A stretch of DNA of 64,000 nt, taken from assembly GCA_965116935.1 (NCBI GenBank), contig OZ220737.1:372001-436000 (forward strand). Direction: 5' to 3'. Positions 8,449 through 16,889 of this stretch are shown here, one piece after another. Numbering within the stretch: position 1 is the first letter of the stretch; every line of letters begins with the position of its first letter. The position numbers and the translations under genes are program-made. The notes under the pieces are model-generated. The model saw nothing but the letters and a program-made list of their open reading frames with translations. It was not told the origin of the DNA and made no database searches. This DNA is from VXYL01 sp965116935 (GTDB lineage: Bacteria > Pseudomonadota > Gammaproteobacteria > Pseudomonadales > Azotimanducaceae).

Positions 8449-8867
8449 GCGAGTGGCTCCAGTACCGAGGCTACCTTGGATCGGTGCGCTATAGCGACGA
8501 AGACCAGACGCTGCACGGGCGCCTTGAGTTCATTCGCGCCTTGGTGACGTACGAGGGCGAGGACGTAACATCGCTCACGAAGGCGTTCCGCGAAGCGGTC
8601 GACGATTACCTCGACCTCTGCAACGAGTATGGGCGAACTCCCGAAGTTCCGCTCAAAGGCAGCTTCAATGTGCGCCCCGGACGGGATCTCCATCGGCGGG
8701 CCATGGTGTACGCGCGTCGGGAGGGCATGAGTCTGAATGCCGTCGTCACGCAAGCGCTACAGCGCATGTTGGCTGATCGCGGTGGGTTGCCTGCGCTTGA
8801 TGCTGCGCTGGAGGGCGAGGCGTCCTCCCGCCGAGGCCGGTCCGACGACGGTGTTGTCGAAGCGTAG
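8445..8867 (+). CDS. hicB: HicB-family antitoxin
   Basis: 140 residues. The N-terminal half (residues 1-70) is the degenerate RNase H-like HicB fold, with YRGYLGSVRYSDEDQTLHGR, and the C-terminal part (about 78-115) is a ribbon-helix-helix DNA-binding segment. It neutralises HicA and should repress the operon. Translation starts at TTG that overlaps the hicA stop (TTGA), with GAGGAGG seven bases upstream, so synthesis is coupled to the toxin gene. Confidence 0.85.
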   Translation: MSEWLQYRGYLGSVRYSDEDQTLHGRLEFIRALVTYEGEDVTSLTKAFREAVDDYLDLCNEYGRTPEVPLKGSFNVRPGRDLHRRAMVYARREGMSLNAVVTQALQRMLADRGGLPALDAALEGEASSRRGRSDDGVVEA

Positions 8868-8884
8868 GCTCACACGAAAACTCC

Positions 8885-9069
8885 TAGGGCGTGTTCACAC
8901 TAGCGTTCTGGTCACCGAAAACTACCTTGAATCAACCGGCGACAGTTACCAAAGTCCCAGCGCAACCGATCGAGAACGAGGCCGCCTTTGGAGGGAAGGC
9001 ATTCTGCCTTCCCTCCAAAGGCCACGCCGTCCAATGGATTGTGTGAGCGCATAGTGTGAACACGCCCTA
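8885..9069. mobile_element. 185-bp MITE with 18-bp terminal inverted repeats
   Basis: Perfect 18-bp terminal inverted repeats TAGGGCGTGTTCACACTA (8885-8902) and its complement (9052-9069). The outer TA on each side may be a target duplication, as for IS630/Tc1-type or some IS5-type elements. It encodes no protein. The interior carries a 16-bp perfect stem (8985-9000 / 9006-9021, loop ATTCT) whose core matches the element at 15-130. It sits between hicB and the end of the CRTAC1 gene. Confidence 0.8.
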
Positions 9070-9088
9070 AGGGCACCAGCACCAACAG

Positions 9089-10792
9089 CTACCGCATCTC
9101 ACCAGTTGCTCGCTTGAGTTCTACCGTCTGGCCGGCCTCGAAGTCGCCGAAGTGTTCGACTTCGGTCTCGCCGGGCCAGCGGACGGTTACGTCTTCCACG
9201 TCGGTCTCCTCACCGAGGCCGAAGTGCGGGCGAGGATCGCTGTAGGCCAGGTAGCTGCCGTCGGGTTGGACGTTGCGATAGATGCGCTGGCCATCGATGA
9301 CGGCGGATACCGTGGCGCCGTAGGCGTCTCGCGCTGGGTCGCCGAGGACGGGGCGGAAGCGGATCCAGTTGCCGCGTTCCGATGCCCGGTTCATCAAGAG
9401 GTACGGTGGGGCATCGCGGTTGATGATGAGCAGGTCAAGGCCGCCGTCGTCGTTGACATCGCCGACTGCGAGGCCGCGGCTTGTGTGTTCTAGTGACTCG
9501 GCCACTCCGCCCCTCGGGGCACGCTCCTCGAAGCGGCCGCCCGGCATCCCCTGAAGCAGCACGTTCGGTTCGTCGAAGATCGTCCCTTCGGATTGCTCGT
9601 CCTGGGTGACAGACGCGGACGGCGCGCTGACCTTGCCGTTGGCCTCATAGAGGTCCAGCAGGCCATCGTTGTCGAAATCTGCAAGGGTGACGCCGAAACG
9701 GGTGAAGCGGCCCGTGATGCCGAGGCCCAACTCGGCCGTAACGTCGCGAAAGTAGCCGTTCTCGTTGCGGAAGAACGAGTCCGTCTGGCCTTCGAGATTC
9801 ACCACCATCATGTCCACGTCGCCGTCGTTGTCGATGTCGGCGGCGGACACGCCCATGCCGGCCTTGGCGACGCCGTGCTCATCCACCGCGCTGCCCCAAA
9901 GCGTCGCCTGATCGGTGAAGCGCAGGCTGCCCTCGTTGACCCAGAACTGATCGAGCATCATGTCGTTGGCGACGAAAAGGTCGGTTGCACCGTCGCCGGT
10001 GAAGTCGGCGCCGACCAAGCCAAAGCCGTTGCCGAAGCCGCCGCCGATGCCGGACTCGGCGCTCACGTCCGTGAAGGTGCCGTCGCCGTTGTTGCGGTAG
10101 AGCGTGTCCACCGCCGGGGCGTTGTAGTTCGCCGGCGGGCAGTAGGTGAGCAGGTTGCCGACATAGCAGCGGATTTCGCTCTCGATGCTCCAGTTGATGT
10201 AGTTGACGACGTAGAGGTCGAGGTCGCCGTCGGCGTCGAGGTCGAGAAAGCCCGCAGCCGTGCTCCAGCCCGGATCGCCAACGCCGGCCGCTTCCGTGAC
10301 ATCTTCAAACCGGCCCGTGCCGTCGTTCTGGAGCAGCGCGTTGGCGCCGACGTTGGTGACGTAGAGGTCCACGTCGCCGTCGTTGTCGTAGTCGCCGGCG
10401 GCCACGCCCATGCCGTAGCCGGTGTCTGCAGCGCCGCCGCCATCCGCAACCTTGTCGAATACGCCATCACCTCGGTTCAGATACAGCTCGTTGCCGGGCA
10501 GTTCCGCACCAGGTTCCTGCGGGTACAGGCTGCCGGATTGAACGATGTAGGCATCGAGGTCGCCATCGCCGTCGACGTCGGCAAGGGCGGCGCCGCTGCC
10601 GGTGATTTCGGGCAGCAAGGGACGACCCGTGAAGCCGGACTGGTGGAAGTAGGTGATGCCGCGAGAGGCCGCTTCGTTCGCGAACCACGGCGCATCAGGC
10701 TCGCTTGCTTGTTCCGAAGAACACGCAACGACGAGTAAAGACGGTACGAACACGCATACGGCACCGAAGCGACACTTGGTACTCATATCCAT
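9089..10792 (-). CDS. CRTAC1-family lipoprotein (FG-GAP/VCBS repeats, ASPIC/UnbV)
   Basis: 567 residues. A lipoprotein signal ends in VVAC near residue 24. Then follow at least seven FG-GAP/VCBS-type repeats of a beta-propeller, each with a calcium-loop-like motif such as DVDGDGDLDAY or DYDNDGDVDLY, up to about residue 470. An ASPIC/UnbV domain ends the protein (ATVSAVIDGQRIYRNVQPDG, HFGLGEETDVEDVTVRWPG). Such proteins are exported, bind calcium and are often encoded beside TPR proteins. Function is unknown. A degraded copy of its C-terminus lies at 24436-24741. Confidence 0.88.
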   Translation of the reverse strand: MDMSTKCRFGAVCVFVPSLLVVACSSEQASEPDAPWFANEAASRGITYFHQSGFTGRPLLPEITGSGAALADVDGDGDLDAYIVQSGSLYPQEPGAELPGNELYLNRGDGVFDKVADGGGAADTGYGMGVAAGDYDNDGDVDLYVTNVGANALLQNDGTGRFEDVTEAAGVGDPGWSTAAGFLDLDADGDLDLYVVNYINWSIESEIRCYVGNLLTYCPPANYNAPAVDTLYRNNGDGTFTDVSAESGIGGGFGNGFGLVGADFTGDGATDLFVANDMMLDQFWVNEGSLRFTDQATLWGSAVDEHGVAKAGMGVSAADIDNDGDVDMMVVNLEGQTDSFFRNENGYFRDVTAELGLGITGRFTRFGVTLADFDNDGLLDLYEANGKVSAPSASVTQDEQSEGTIFDEPNVLLQGMPGGRFEERAPRGGVAESLEHTSRGLAVGDVNDDGGLDLLIINRDAPPYLLMNRASERGNWIRFRPVLGDPARDAYGATVSAVIDGQRIYRNVQPDGSYLAYSDPRPHFGLGEETDVEDVTVRWPGETEVEHFGDFEAGQTVELKRATGEMR

Positions 10793-10825
10793 AGCGCGGC
10801 CTTAGCGCGGCGCCTGGTTTGAGAC

Positions 10826-10846
10826 GCACCCTCGGAGCGAGGGTGC
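10826..10846. repeat. Hairpin upstream of CRTAC1 gene
   Basis: Perfect 8-bp stem GCACCCTC/GAGGGTGC with loop GGAGC, in the gap between two minus-strand genes, about 34 bp upstream of the CRTAC1 start. There is no T-run on either side, so it is not a standard terminator. Confidence 0.4.
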
Positions 10847-10895
10847 CAAGGACCTATACGGTCGCAGTGGCATGGGATGCATCTCACGCAATCCC

Positions 10896-11720
10896 TCAGT
10901 CGCGGGAGGTCGCCCTGGGTGATTGAGGTGGCTTCGGTCCCCAACAAGCAAACACCTCGACGCTCCTGTCTTCGCGACGCTGCGATTGGTCGTGCTTACA
11001 CTCAGTGTCGTCGCAAGGTACGTTCAGCGGCCCGGACGCCAAGAGAATCGTACGCTTGTCGAAGACATCCTGATCAACGGAGGAGTCTATGTGACGTAGT
11101 TTCTCGTGCAACCAAGCAGCGCGAGCCTGAGCCAAACCCGAGTTGCCTCCATACCTGGGGCTGTCGAACGGAATCCGGTCTGCACGACCAATCAAGAGGA
11201 GTTGGCTGAGGCGTGCCCCGCGACGACGCAAAGCCCCCTCCAACTCGCTCCAGCCGTCCAAGGCGCACGAGCACTTGTCGGACTCGTCGCACATGTGGCA
11301 ACCGGGCTTGAAGCCAGTCACTTTGCCAACCCGCTCGAACAAGCATGTCCTCGGTCCTGCGCTCGTTGGCCCAGTGCATTCGGTCGTACCACCGACGCTG
11401 GCACTAGTACCGCACGACCTACGACATTCAAGCTCTACACGGACCGCCCTAAGGTCAAGGCGCAACTCCGCGAGGGTTTTCGCAACGCCATGGGCCTCGC
11501 CCTTACACGCCGCCAGCCCCGCGATGGCTCGATCCAAAACGTCCCAGGCCGCAGGATCGACCCCAACATAGACGTTGCCACTGTCGGCCGGAACCGCAGT
11601 TTCAGGTGGCTCCCCGGTAGAGCGGCCAGCGTCGCCTGCCACAAACATCAGAAACAGGGTCAGCGACGGCAAGTGGATCCCGAACGCAAGCTTCGCCGCC
11701 TGCCTACTGTCGAGCAGCAC
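10896..11720 (-). CDS. OmpA-like C-terminal domain protein
   Basis: 274 residues. One hydrophobic segment near residues 12-30 (FGIHLPSLTLFLMFVAG) could be a signal peptide or anchor. The C-terminal part (about 165-255) resembles the OmpA peptidoglycan-binding fold: LLLIGRADRIP, then GLAQARAAWLHEKL, then a DRSVEVFACW strand. The middle is cysteine-rich (about eight Cys between residues 98 and 155), unusual for this fold. GTG 11720 is preceded by GGAGG. It is the last gene of a three-gene minus-strand operon (13042 to 10896). Confidence 0.6.
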   Translation of the reverse strand: MLLDSRQAAKLAFGIHLPSLTLFLMFVAGDAGRSTGEPPETAVPADSGNVYVGVDPAAWDVLDRAIAGLAACKGEAHGVAKTLAELRLDLRAVRVELECRRSCGTSASVGGTTECTGPTSAGPRTCLFERVGKVTGFKPGCHMCDESDKCSCALDGWSELEGALRRRGARLSQLLLIGRADRIPFDSPRYGGNSGLAQARAAWLHEKLRHIDSSVDQDVFDKRTILLASGPLNVPCDDTECKHDQSQRREDRSVEVFACWGPKPPQSPRATSRD

Positions 11721-11744
11721 AGCAATCCTCCGGCTAGCTGCTAG

Positions 11745-12386
11745 CTAGCCGAGCGACTCGCCAAATGACGCGAACGTAACTGGTACGGCAAACTTGATGC
11801 GGTTTGACGACTTGATTGCGTCGCGTTGCTCGCGGGTTCTCTCACTGCTAGCCGCTCCACCAGCAGACGCTTGCGCCACGTCAAACACCTTGATGGAAAA
11901 GGACGTGTTCCCTTTCGCCTCCTTGGTCTTTTCGTTCCTGTCTTGCCTCTCAGTGGCGATGGCTACGTCGAACTCGACCAACGCAACGTCACCCGGTCCT
12001 CCTACTATGGTGCCGATGCGGCTCGGGCTGACCAGTCCACTGGCCGCCAGCCCTTCGGTCAGGGTGCGTGCGTTCGCTGCAGCGGCCGCCCGATCGACAC
12101 CTGCCAAAATCTCACCGAGGGATTGTTCGACGAAGTCCGTTAGACCAAGACTCGACTCCATTGCCTTCGCGACAAGATTCTCCGCCGCCTCCGCCTTCTC
12201 GGCGCGCCGCACGGCGGACCTCGCGCTTACGTCTGCCTGCTCGGCCATTTTGCTGGCATGCGCGGCACTGACCGCGGCCTCTTCAGCCCTTTCCTTAGCC
12301 TGCTCTGCGCTCCTTCTTGCTTTACCGGCGAGTTCCTCGGCAGCCATGGCCTCGCCTTGATGGGGTTTCTCTGGTTCGTCTGACAT
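11745..12386 (-). CDS. Coiled-coil protein with trypco2-like C-terminus
   Basis: 213 residues. Residues 15-85 form an alanine-rich heptad-like coiled coil (AEQAKERAEEAAVSAAHASK). Residues 125-210 look like a small beta domain (ALVEFDVAIATE, then SFSIKVFDVAQASAGG, then RIKFAVPVTF), a pattern that resembles trypsin-co-occurring domain 2 (trypco2). That match is by eye. No signal peptide. ATG follows AGGAC. It sits between a tail-anchored coiled-coil gene and the OmpA-like gene, 24 bp upstream of the latter. Confidence 0.6.
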   Translation of the reverse strand: MSDEPEKPHQGEAMAAEELAGKARRSAEQAKERAEEAAVSAAHASKMAEQADVSARSAVRRAEKAEAAENLVAKAMESSLGLTDFVEQSLGEILAGVDRAAAAANARTLTEGLAASGLVSPSRIGTIVGGPGDVALVEFDVAIATERQDRNEKTKEAKGNTSFSIKVFDVAQASAGGAASSERTREQRDAIKSSNRIKFAVPVTFASFGESLG

Positions 12387-12408
12387 ACGTCCTGCTCCAC
12401 AAAGCTAG

Positions 12409-12449
12409 CGCGCCTTGACGGGCGCGTTGGCAGTTCGATACGCGAACTG
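12409..12449. repeat. Two-hairpin REP-like element
   Basis: Two adjacent stems: CGCGCC/GGCGCG (12409-12414/12421-12426) and CAGTTCG/CGAACTG (12431-12437/12443-12449). Order and flanks resemble the element at 6327-6370. It lies between the first and second genes of the minus-strand operon. Confidence 0.6.
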
Positions 12450-12490
12450 CTGGCGTTCGTGCTCGCATTCGCTCGCAGCAATCGGCAAGG

Positions 12491-13042
12491 TCAATTGCCC
12501 ATGAGCTTGGCGAAAGCGAACCCAATCCCAATCAGCACGATAGGTAGCGTGGCACTCGCCATAACCACCAACCAAGAGTTGGTTTCATCTTTCTCGACCC
12601 GTGCCGAGGAGAGGACTTCCGTGATCTTAATCCCCAAGGCCTCCACGCTTGCGGCGAGGGCGGCATTCCCATCTGCAAGCTGCTTAGTTCGTTCCTCCGC
12701 CAGACGTGCCCAGCCGTGGGACCGATCCGCCAAGGCAAGAACGCGGGCATCCGCATTGGCAATTGAGTCACGCATCTGGTCAATCCTCAACAGCGTGGCA
12801 TCGATTGGTGCGGCTTGCAGCCCTACGGCCCCGGTTGATTGCTGCTGCAACAGGGCGTCCAGCCGCGGTTCAATCGCGTCTATCTTTGCTGCCGCTGCAA
12901 GAAGGTTAAGCTTGCGCCGACGCTTGATCGCTGCTACCACCTCATCAACGTTTGGGGATGACCTCAAGCCGTCAAGGTACTTCCGCAGCGGCCCTTCCCA
13001 CTCCTCGTTCTCCAGTGCCGGACGTTCAGGCTGTTCAGACAT
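12491..13042 (-). CDS. Tail-anchored coiled-coil protein
   Basis: 183 residues. An acidic N-terminus precedes an RKYLDGLRSSPNVDEVVAAIKRRRKLN segment and a long helical middle (residues 50-150). A single C-terminal membrane helix (about 160-180, SWLVVMASATLPIVLIGIGF) leaves almost nothing outside, so the protein is probably cytoplasmic and tail-anchored. The ATG at 13042 follows GGAGGG. It is the first gene of the operon that continues with the trypco2-like and OmpA-like genes. I do not recognise the family. Confidence 0.6.
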   Translation of the reverse strand: MSEQPERPALENEEWEGPLRKYLDGLRSSPNVDEVVAAIKRRRKLNLLAAAAKIDAIEPRLDALLQQQSTGAVGLQAAPIDATLLRIDQMRDSIANADARVLALADRSHGWARLAEERTKQLADGNAALAASVEALGIKITEVLSSARVEKDETNSWLVVMASATLPIVLIGIGFAFAKLMGN

Positions 13043-13169
13043 CAAGGGCCCTCCGAGAATTCAGCGATACGCCATTTCGTCACCACTTCGTGTACAGTGG
13101 ACCGTACCAAGAATCGTTGGGCAAGTGTATGTACGCACAAACCGAAAGCGTCGCGTGGCTCCCTACCGA

Positions 13170-14261
13170 TTAGCGGTGTATTGCAATCTGATCACGAGTC
13201 GATGCTCTAGCTGCCCAACGCACCGTGGTAGCGTTGATCCACCCCTTGGTGGCAAGTACATCCGCGGCCAGTCCGACCTGGCTGGGCGAAAACCGTCTCT
13301 TGCGGTCGTTCCAAGCGTGCGTTCGCGCAACGAGTGCCTCGCGTGACGAAGGCGCTTCGCGATCTAGGACCCAATGCACGGTCGACAGGAGCTCGAGACC
13401 GAACGCGGTCTCGAAGCCCTCGACCAGACCAACCACGCGACCGAACCGCTTCATCGTCGCCGGCGAACCATCAAGGACCTGCGCTGCCCGTTCCGCAGCG
13501 CCGGGAACAAGCTCCAGTTCCTTGAAAGGCGCATCGCCGCCATCCGCGTAGCCCGAAATGAAATGGCCTTCGACCGCGTTCAGGACATGCCGCAGGTTTT
13601 CGGCATACGGACCGTAGTCCGCCTTCTCGAATTTTAGACGTAACGGTTGCCCGGCGACCTGCATGAAGTACGCGAGCTTATGGATTTCCAGCAACGTAAC
13701 GAACGGGTCCAGCAGTGCGTTCTGGTAACCGTCCATCAGCTTGACGAGGGCGGCCCGACCTGCAGTCATCTTGGGTACCCTTCGGGTTCTAGCCGCAGCA
13801 TCCGGTGCCCCGCTGGGTTCGAAGACCACCACGTCCAAATCGGGAACACCGGCGAGGGCGGCCTCTATCCGCGGGCGTACCACCTTCCAATCCAAGCCGC
13901 CCAATCCGGCCCCCAACGGCGGCACGGCGATGGACCGGATGTTTCGCTCACGGACTAGGTTCGCGAGGCCTTGGAGCCCAAGATCAATGTCGTCAAGCCG
14001 GCTCTTGCCCCGCCAATGGCGTTTGGTCGGAAAGTTGATGATGTACCGCGGGTGCGCAAGCCGCTCCGTCTTGAACACAAACATCCTGCCAGGCCGCACT
14101 TCCTTTCGAGCACAAGCCCTTGCGTAGGCGCGGAAATTCTCGGGAAACGCCTTCTTGAACTGAAGCGCGATCCCGCGTCCCATGACCCCAACGCAGTTAA
14201 CCGTGTTAACCAGCGCCTCCGCCTCTTCGCCAAGGATGTCGCCGCTCTTGAACCGGATCAT
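13170..14261 (-). CDS. darG: DarG-type macrodomain antitoxin (DNA ADP-ribosyl glycohydrolase)
   Basis: 363 residues. Residues 1-155 are a macrodomain: GDILGEEAEALVNTVNCVGVMGRGIALQFKKAFP carries the conserved asparagine and the ADP-ribose loop, and AVPPLGAGLGGLDW the second loop. The C-terminal domain (170-340), with LLEIHKLAYFMQVAGQPLRL and YGPYAENLRHVLN, is the DarG segment that binds and blocks the toxin. The enzyme removes ADP-ribose from thymine bases in DNA. It begins 19 bp after the darT stop, the usual toxin-antitoxin order. GGGGAAAAG directly precedes ATG. Confidence 0.9.
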   Translation of the reverse strand: MIRFKSGDILGEEAEALVNTVNCVGVMGRGIALQFKKAFPENFRAYARACARKEVRPGRMFVFKTERLAHPRYIINFPTKRHWRGKSRLDDIDLGLQGLANLVRERNIRSIAVPPLGAGLGGLDWKVVRPRIEAALAGVPDLDVVVFEPSGAPDAAARTRRVPKMTAGRAALVKLMDGYQNALLDPFVTLLEIHKLAYFMQVAGQPLRLKFEKADYGPYAENLRHVLNAVEGHFISGYADGGDAPFKELELVPGAAERAAQVLDGSPATMKRFGRVVGLVEGFETAFGLELLSTVHWVLDREAPSSREALVARTHAWNDRKRRFSPSQVGLAADVLATKGWINATTVRWAARASTRDQIAIHR

Positions 14262-14280
14262 CTTTTCCCCTGCGTTCGCG

Positions 14281-14937
14281 TCAATAGTACCAGTTCGGCT
14301 TGATCGCTACGGGCGGTTCGTGGTCGCTCCCAGCGATTGCCCCAGCAACCATATCGCGGCAATGCTGCGAGTGGACCCCAATCCCCCGAACAAGGGTCCA
14401 CGGGAACGACTCTTCAACGAGGAACTCGGCTTGTTTCGACTCCTTGATGATGGGATCATTCCAGTAACGGGAGCGAACGGCATCCCAATTCACGCGGTCC
14501 AACTCTGCCAAGTCACCGTAGTCCTGCGTGTATCCGGCAGCGGCGTTGGCATCGGTGAATGCCCACCGATGGTGATGCTGCTCAGCCCAAGTTACAGTCT
14601 CGTGCAGGTCGGCCACGAGATGAACGACTGGGCCTTGGCCCCCGCGATAGTCTAGCTGTGGCTGGCTCGCCATGTGGATGACGTAGAGCATCACGGAGCG
14701 GGGACAGAAGTAGAACGGCACGCAGTCGCCAACGTGGAGACCATCGTGGGTCAATAGCACCTTTCCCAACCGGCGTTGCTTGATCTTGTCGATGCCGATA
14801 GTCGTTCCCGCAGGCATGCGTCGACGAACCTCCGCGTCGCTCCATAAGACGCCATCCGCAACGATCGACGGAAGCCTGTCGACATGGACAATGTGAAAGA
14901 GCCTCGGGCGGTCAGGAGGGGCCATGGAGAAGTACAT
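14281..14937 (-). CDS. darT: DarT-type toxin (ssDNA thymine ADP-ribosyltransferase)
   Basis: 218 residues, matching DarT (formerly DUF4433), which transfers ADP-ribose from NAD to thymine in single-stranded DNA and blocks replication. Visible landmarks are LFHIVHVDRLPSIVADGVLWSD (NAD-binding region, residues 12-34), VPFYFCPRSVMLYVIH, and KESKQAEFLVEESFPW near residue 165, which supplies the catalytic Glu. The start is uncertain: ATG 14937 lacks a good ribosome binding site, and the in-frame ATG 12 bases later is an alternative. Confidence 0.88.
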   Translation of the reverse strand: MYFSMAPPDRPRLFHIVHVDRLPSIVADGVLWSDAEVRRRMPAGTTIGIDKIKQRRLGKVLLTHDGLHVGDCVPFYFCPRSVMLYVIHMASQPQLDYRGGQGPVVHLVADLHETVTWAEQHHHRWAFTDANAAAGYTQDYGDLAELDRVNWDAVRSRYWNDPIIKESKQAEFLVEESFPWTLVRGIGVHSQHCRDMVAGAIAGSDHEPPVAIKPNWYY

Positions 14938-15307
14938 CCGGGTCTATCCCGCACCATTGGCAGGTATCGAGAGGCGCCCTCCCTACCGGACATTCGAGGT
15001 GCCACGCCTTAGACTCAGCACCGCGTGCCTCGGAACTTCGACAGTCGATGCTCCACGGGCAGGCCTTCCGGGCTGTCGTGCGAGGTTGTGAGAGGACGCC
15101 AAGATAGCGACAGCGGCGGCAAGAAACGCCGTCGCGAGTCGCAGTTCCCCAAGGTGCTCCACGATGTACTCGAGGAGCCGCCCTAGGTTCAGCACTGAGT
15201 GCCTTCAAATCTCAGGTCGGTTCTCCTCCGCTCTAGCCGATGGAACTCAAGGCACCCTATAGCCGTCCACGGCCCCATGTCAATGTCCCTCCCCAAGTCG
15301 CCGACCT
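14938..15307. other. Intergenic region upstream of darTG
   Basis: 370 bp between the darT start and the stop of the TPR lipoprotein gene, both minus strand. It must hold the darTG promoter, but I cannot fix one. A 70-codon GTG-initiated frame at 14983-15195 (minus) has one possible hydrophobic helix but lacks a ribosome binding site; I do not call it a gene. Confidence 0.4.
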
Positions 15308-16753
15308 TCAGCCCTCGTAGGTCCAGTTGGCCGCTTTCTCCAGCGCGTTGGCGCGGGCTCTGGCACCGGCGAGTTCCTGGGGATGGGTGGCTAGGCGTTC
15401 GGCCCAGTCGAGGGCCGCGGTTGCCTCCTCGAAACGGCCTGCTTCCGCCAAGGAGCGGCCTAGGTAGATGTAGGCGAGGGTGAAGGACTCGTCGATGGCG
15501 GCCGCGCGCTCGAAGCGTGCGATGGCTTCGGGCCAGCGCTCGCGGGCGCCTTCGATGATGCCGGCTTGGTGGAGGAGCTGTTCCGGAGTTTCCGTACCGT
15601 ATTGGAGGGCGCGGTCGAAAGCCGCGAGGGCCTCGTCGTAGCGGCGTTGCTGCATATAGATCCGCGCCGCTTGCTGGTGGGCCCAAGCCTGGGCCGGATA
15701 GGCAGCGATGGCGGCGTCTAGATGCTCGAGCGCAGTTTCGAGTTCCTCGCGGTGGTAGTGAATGCTCGCCAGCACGTTGTAGTAGCGGTAGTACTTGGGG
15801 TCCACGTTGAGGCCGTGTTCGATCAACTCGAAGGCGCGCTCGGTGTTGCCGATGCGGCCGTGGGACATGGCTAGGTTGGACACCACTGCGGGGTCTTCCG
15901 GCGTCGCCTCGAACATCGGCTCGAGCACCGCCACCGCCTCCTCGAATTGGCCGGAGTTCAAAAGTCCCTCGGCATGCACCAGTCGTCCGCCGTGGCTGGC
16001 GAGGAACTGCCACTTGGGCTGGTGCCGTTCGTCGCGCCATTGCATGGGCGTTGCGTCCCTGCCGCGGGCGAGGGCGATACGGGCCTCGTCCGTCATGCCC
16101 ACCGCCTGATAGGCACGGCCCAGCAAGCGCTGGATGTGCGGATGGTTGATGTGCGAGAGCCCCTGCAGGAGCTTAAGCGCCTCCTCGTGCCGCAACTTCC
16201 CCATCAGCGCCTGGGCGACTCCCGCAGTCGCCGGAGCGCCAGCGCCCAGTTCCTCCGCTCGCTCGAAGGCCTCGATGGCTTCGTCGAAGCGCCCTAGGGC
16301 ACGCAGCCAGCTTCCCCGCCACAGCCAAGCCGGCACGTATTGATCGTCGAGCTTCAAGGACGCGTCGAGCACACGCAGGGCCTCGTCCGTGTCGCCGAGC
16401 TTGTACATGAGCTGGGACTGGAAGTAGGGCCACAGGAACTCGCCAGGCTCCAGCGCCCATGCCTGGGCGTAGGTGGCGATGGCGGCTTCCTGGAAGTCGT
16501 TCATCTCGTAGGTCATGCCGAGCTCGCCGCGAGCCTCACCGGACTCCGGCGCCGCTTGGGCCCTCGCGATCACCTTGGTGAGCATTTCCCCAAGCGCGAT
16601 GTCGCTCTCGTTGTAGTCCACGAGAAGCACTTCGAGGTTGGGTGGCGGCGGCTCGGCGGCGTTCGGGAACGGCTCCGCTTCACACCCCGCCAATGCTATC
16701 GCAAGCCCCCACAGCAGCGCCCAAGTAGCTGCAACGCCAACGTGTCGAGCCAC
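15308..16753 (-). CDS. TPR-repeat lipoprotein
   Basis: About 481 residues from GTG 16753; the frame is open to 16837, so the start is uncertain. A lipoprotein signal (ATWALLWGLAIALAGC) puts the acylated cysteine near residue 23. The rest is a superhelix of about ten tetratricopeptide repeats, e.g. ALEHLDAAIAAYPAQAWAHQ and ALAAFDRALQYG, which mediate protein-protein contacts. Together with the CRTAC1 and other TPR genes in this region it points to an outer-surface or periplasmic scaffold. No specific partner is evident. Confidence 0.82.
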   Translation of the reverse strand: MARHVGVAATWALLWGLAIALAGCEAEPFPNAAEPPPPNLEVLLVDYNESDIALGEMLTKVIARAQAAPESGEARGELGMTYEMNDFQEAAIATYAQAWALEPGEFLWPYFQSQLMYKLGDTDEALRVLDASLKLDDQYVPAWLWRGSWLRALGRFDEAIEAFERAEELGAGAPATAGVAQALMGKLRHEEALKLLQGLSHINHPHIQRLLGRAYQAVGMTDEARIALARGRDATPMQWRDERHQPKWQFLASHGGRLVHAEGLLNSGQFEEAVAVLEPMFEATPEDPAVVSNLAMSHGRIGNTERAFELIEHGLNVDPKYYRYYNVLASIHYHREELETALEHLDAAIAAYPAQAWAHQQAARIYMQQRRYDEALAAFDRALQYGTETPEQLLHQAGIIEGARERWPEAIARFERAAAIDESFTLAYIYLGRSLAEAGRFEEATAALDWAERLATHPQELAGARARANALEKAANWTYEG

Positions 16754-16889
16754 GTCCTTGGCACCCTGCGTCAACGGGTTCGAGCTCCAATGCAGTCGGT
16801 TGCGCGAAGCTTGCCCGATGTGGTGGCGGCTTGTCATGCTGGCCGGATGGGCCTCAAGGGGTCGCGGGTGGAAGGGCTTGGAGTGGCTT

